From NCBI GenBank assembly GCA_947474205.1, contig CANJIC010000089.1:1-7715 (forward strand): a stretch of 7,715 nucleotides of DNA, given 5' to 3'. Under the pieces are notes generated by a model that ran no database searches, was not told the DNA's origin, and saw nothing but the letters and a program-made list of their open reading frames with translations. This document shows positions 5,605-7,715 of this stretch, one piece after another. A program made the translations under genes and the position numbers. This DNA comes from Planctomycetaceae bacterium (GTDB taxonomy: Bacteria > Planctomycetota > Phycisphaerae > Phycisphaerales > SM1A02). Numbering within the stretch: the first letter of the stretch is position 1; the number at the start of each line of letters is the position of its first letter.

Positions 5605-7602
5605 ATGAACACCGCGCACACTTCGCCCGCCGCAATCAACGACGCTTCACACACAACTCAACTTCCCACGCAGGACACCGTGGCGTTGCTAACCAAGCAA
5701 CACGGCGAACCCGCCAAGACGCGCGCCGAAATTGGCGTGCGTCAAGTGGCGCTGCGCTGGAACAACGTGGATGGAACGCCACAAGACTTCACCGCATTTT
5801 GCGTTGCCAACTTCGTGGCCAACCCAAGCGATGTCACACGCCTGCTTGATCGGCTTGAAAAAGTTCTGACAAGTGTCAGCGGACACTTATATGAAATTCG
5901 CCGCGACCTTCGTTGGTGGAGCGACGTAAAAACTGATTCGTTCTCCGGCGTGGACGACGTGCTGGCCAAATTCGATCCCGCGCCGGATTTAAGCGACCAG
6001 TTGTATCGCCAAAAGATTGCGTTTATTGCGCTGCTGAACTTTGACCGCAGCACGCTGGCGGAAATGTTGGCCAAGGGTTCTTCATGGTCCACCACGCGTT
6101 GGGCGGAAGTTCGGCTTGCGCAATCCTTTGGTCCGCGCGTGCCCGTCGCACTTGCGGATCAAGCGCGCAAGACCAGCCACGAGGCCAATCAATTTGTAAG
6201 CGGATTTCATATTCCGGTTGGTCGCATGGTTGATGCCAACGGCAAGCGCTGGTTTGAAAGTGACCGCAAATTACTGGCGCATTGGCTGGTGCGCGAAGAA
6301 GTGAAGGCGGGTTATGGCGACCCCGACGGCTTGAATAAGCAACGCGCGTTGATGCGCGTGATGGGCCGCCACATTGATGGAACTATTCCCAAAGCCGTAA
6401 TGGAATGCAAAGGCACTGAAGATTGGAACCCCGACACCAACACAATTGGCGGCGCGCCGTGCGGCGAAACATTGGGCGCAGTGCGTTATGAATTTTGGAA
6501 TTCACAGCGCGATCTTGCGGCGCAATTTGATCCGCTGTATCCAGAGGCGCCAACCGCCATCGCGCGCAAGTTTGATTTGGCCCGCGAGATTCCCGAGAGC
6601 GAAGTTGAGCGACTTCTCATTGCGTTGCTGGAGCACCCGGTGCGCCGCGACATTGCCGCGTGGATGACCAAGCGACTTGGCCGCGCCTTAGAGCCGCACG
6701 ATGTTTATTTTGAGGACATTGCAGAGACGCGTCCGCCGCAAGAAATGAACGCCACCGTGGCCGCGCATTTTCCCGACGAGAAAGTGTTCGAGCGCAAACT
6801 GCCGGAAATTTTGCAGACGCTTGGTTTCAGCAAGGATGACGCGCATTTCTTGGGCGGACAAATCCGCGTTGAGATTGCGCGCGGCTCTGGTCACGCCATG
6901 CGTCCTGGTTTGCCCGAGTACGGCGCGTGGCTGCGCACAAGCCGTCTTGATAAGGAATTTGGTTGGGACGGTTTTGATACCGCCATGCATGAACTTGGCC
7001 ACAACTTGGAGCAATTGTGCAGCACGCACTTTGCACCGCGGCCGCTGCTGCGCAATGTTCCAAACACCGCGTGCACAGAGGCGTTCGCGTTTTTATATCA
7101 GTCGCTTGGTCGGCGTGTGCTTGGCTTAGAGAAGCCCGACGAAGTGAAGCGCAGCTTTGATTTGGATTCCATTGGCACCATGTTGGCGGCGTGCCAAATT
7201 GCGGGACCAAGTTTGTTGGAGTTGTATACGTGGCGCTGGATCTACACCAATCCAAAAGCAAGCGCGCAGCAGTTACGTGATCAAGTGCTTGCGATCGCGG
7301 ATCAAGTGTGGGAAAAATATTACGAGCCGCTACATGGAAAAGATCGCAACCGTTTAACCGCCGCGTATCAACACATGGTGGCGCATCCGTTGTATCTGGC
7401 CGATTACACCATTGGCCATGTCATGAGCCATCAAATTCGATCGTTCATGCGCGGTAAGCAATTGGCGGCTGAAACAAAACGTATCACCAGTTTGGGGCGA
7501 CTGACTCCGGACCAATGGATGCGTCAAGCCGTGGGCGCACCGCTTTCCATTGAACCATTGGCGCAAGATTGCGCGGCAGCGTTGACGCGCATTGCGCCGT
7601 GA
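5605..7602 (+). CDS. M3-like zinc metallopeptidase (gluzincin)
   Basis: 665 residues from ATG 5605. The zinc site is complete: HELGH (462-466) within FDTAMHELGHNLEQL and a third ligand Glu492 in NTACTEAFAFLYQ, 26 residues after the second His. This spacing matches the M3 family (thimet oligopeptidase / oligopeptidase F), as does the C-terminal HPLYLADYTIGHVMSHQI (594-611), which resembles the substrate-binding His/Tyr helix of that family. The length also fits (about 600-700). The all-helical N-terminal half is diverged, so this is a distant branch and not PepF or Dcp proper. No signal peptide or membrane helix is seen; a cytoplasmic peptidase that trims oligopeptides is inferred. A TTG at 5575 would add ten residues, but ATG 5605 is preferred; neither has a Shine-Dalgarno sequence. 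It appears to be a single-gene unit between the GYF-like gene and the tRNA. Confidence 0.82.
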   Translation: MNTAHTSPAAINDASHTTQLPTQDTVALLTKQHGEPAKTRAEIGVRQVALRWNNVDGTPQDFTAFCVANFVANPSDVTRLLDRLEKVLTSVSGHLYEIRRDLRWWSDVKTDSFSGVDDVLAKFDPAPDLSDQLYRQKIAFIALLNFDRSTLAEMLAKGSSWSTTRWAEVRLAQSFGPRVPVALADQARKTSHEANQFVSGFHIPVGRMVDANGKRWFESDRKLLAHWLVREEVKAGYGDPDGLNKQRALMRVMGRHIDGTIPKAVMECKGTEDWNPDTNTIGGAPCGETLGAVRYEFWNSQRDLAAQFDPLYPEAPTAIARKFDLAREIPESEVERLLIALLEHPVRRDIAAWMTKRLGRALEPHDVYFEDIAETRPPQEMNATVAAHFPDEKVFERKLPEILQTLGFSKDDAHFLGGQIRVEIARGSGHAMRPGLPEYGAWLRTSRLDKEFGWDGFDTAMHELGHNLEQLCSTHFAPRPLLRNVPNTACTEAFAFLYQSLGRRVLGLEKPDEVKRSFDLDSIGTMLAACQIAGPSLLELYTWRWIYTNPKASAQQLRDQVLAIADQVWEKYYEPLHGKDRNRLTAAYQHMVAHPLYLADYTIGHVMSHQIRSFMRGKQLAAETKRITSLGRLTPDQWMRQAVGAPLSIEPLAQDCAAALTRIAP

Positions 7603-7615
7603 ATATGGTTAGAAT
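7582..7615 (+). promoter_or_regulatory. Probable promoter of tRNA-Arg
   Basis: TTGACG (7582-7587) inside the peptidase 3' end is followed 16 bp later by TATGGT (7604-7609), or TAGAAT (7610-7615) can serve as -10. TAGAAT is directly followed by CGCCCGC, a GC-rich discriminator as known from stringently controlled stable-RNA promoters. Transcription would then begin a few bases before the tRNA. If TAGAAT is used, its distance from TTGACG is too long, so the -35 is uncertain. Confidence 0.45.
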
Positions 7616-7628
7616 CGCCCGCTGTATT

Positions 7629-7702
7629 GCATGCGTAGCTCAGCTGGATAGAGCATCGGTCTTCGAAACCGAATGTCGTTGGTTCGAATCCAACCGCGTG
7701 CA
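7629..7702 (+). tRNA. tRNA-Arg, anticodon UCG (reads CGA)
   Basis: The full cloverleaf is present. Acceptor arms GCATGCG (7629-7635) and CGCGTGC (7695-7701) pair with one G-U. D stem GCTC/GAGC is 7638-7641 with 7651-7654. Anticodon stem TCGGT/ACCGA encloses the loop CTTCGAA, with anticodon TCG at 7663-7665. T arm GTTGG/CCAAC encloses TTCGAAT. The discriminator base is A (7702). CCA is not encoded (TTG follows), so it must be added by tRNA nucleotidyltransferase. A in the D loop and C in the anticodon centre are the usual arginine identity bases. No attachment-site repeat is visible beside it. Confidence 0.96.
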
Positions 7703-7715
7703 TTGATTGAAGTGC

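Noticed and set aside
7629..7715. tRNA gene as the edge of an integrated element
   Set aside because: No direct repeat of the tRNA 3' end, no integrase and no composition shift is visible in the window.

Overview
The window looks like a chromosomal piece of a bacterium of the Planctomycetota type, possibly Phycisphaerae. This is inferred from an ECF-like sigma factor of the planctomycete/acidobacterial kind next to a large membrane-anchored Ser/Thr kinase with a long TPR tail, from the general lack of Shine-Dalgarno sequences, and from moderate GC with AT-rich intergenic gaps. Acidobacteria or Verrucomicrobia cannot be excluded from the sequence alone.

Layout: (1) positions 2-343, the 3' end of atpD (F1 ATP synthase beta), closed by a strong intrinsic terminator with no atpC behind it. 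(2) An AT-rich gap of about 250 bp. (3) 600-1298, an ECF-like sigma factor whose N-terminal extension is an 8-residue (24-bp) tandem repeat. (4) A 118-bp convergent gap holding a second, imperfect copy of the last ~36 bp of the sigma gene. (5) 1417-4017, minus strand, an 866-residue Ser/Thr kinase with one membrane helix and about nine TPR-like repeats at a strict 42-residue period. (6) 4080-4475, minus strand, a small BamE/SmpA-like lipoprotein, 62 bp upstream of the kinase and possibly co-transcribed with it. (7) 4571-5452, plus strand, divergent from the lipoprotein: an uncharacterised protein with an N-terminal GYF_2-like domain and C-terminal membrane helices. (8) 5605-7602, an M3-like zinc metallopeptidase. 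(9) 7629-7702, tRNA-Arg(UCG), preceded by a promoter-like sequence with a GC-rich discriminator.

Working together: the sigma factor and the kinase are the best functional pair. Region 2.2 of the sigma factor lacks the usual acidic residues and is Ser/Thr-rich, the pattern known from sigma factors switched on by a partner kinase. The inferred model is envelope signal, then TPR kinase, then sigma phosphorylation, then transcription. The lipoprotein and the GYF-like membrane protein could belong to the same envelope-sensing neighbourhood, but only position supports this. The peptidase and tRNA look like ordinary housekeeping genes. There is no sign of phage, transposon, CRISPR or a classical defence system.
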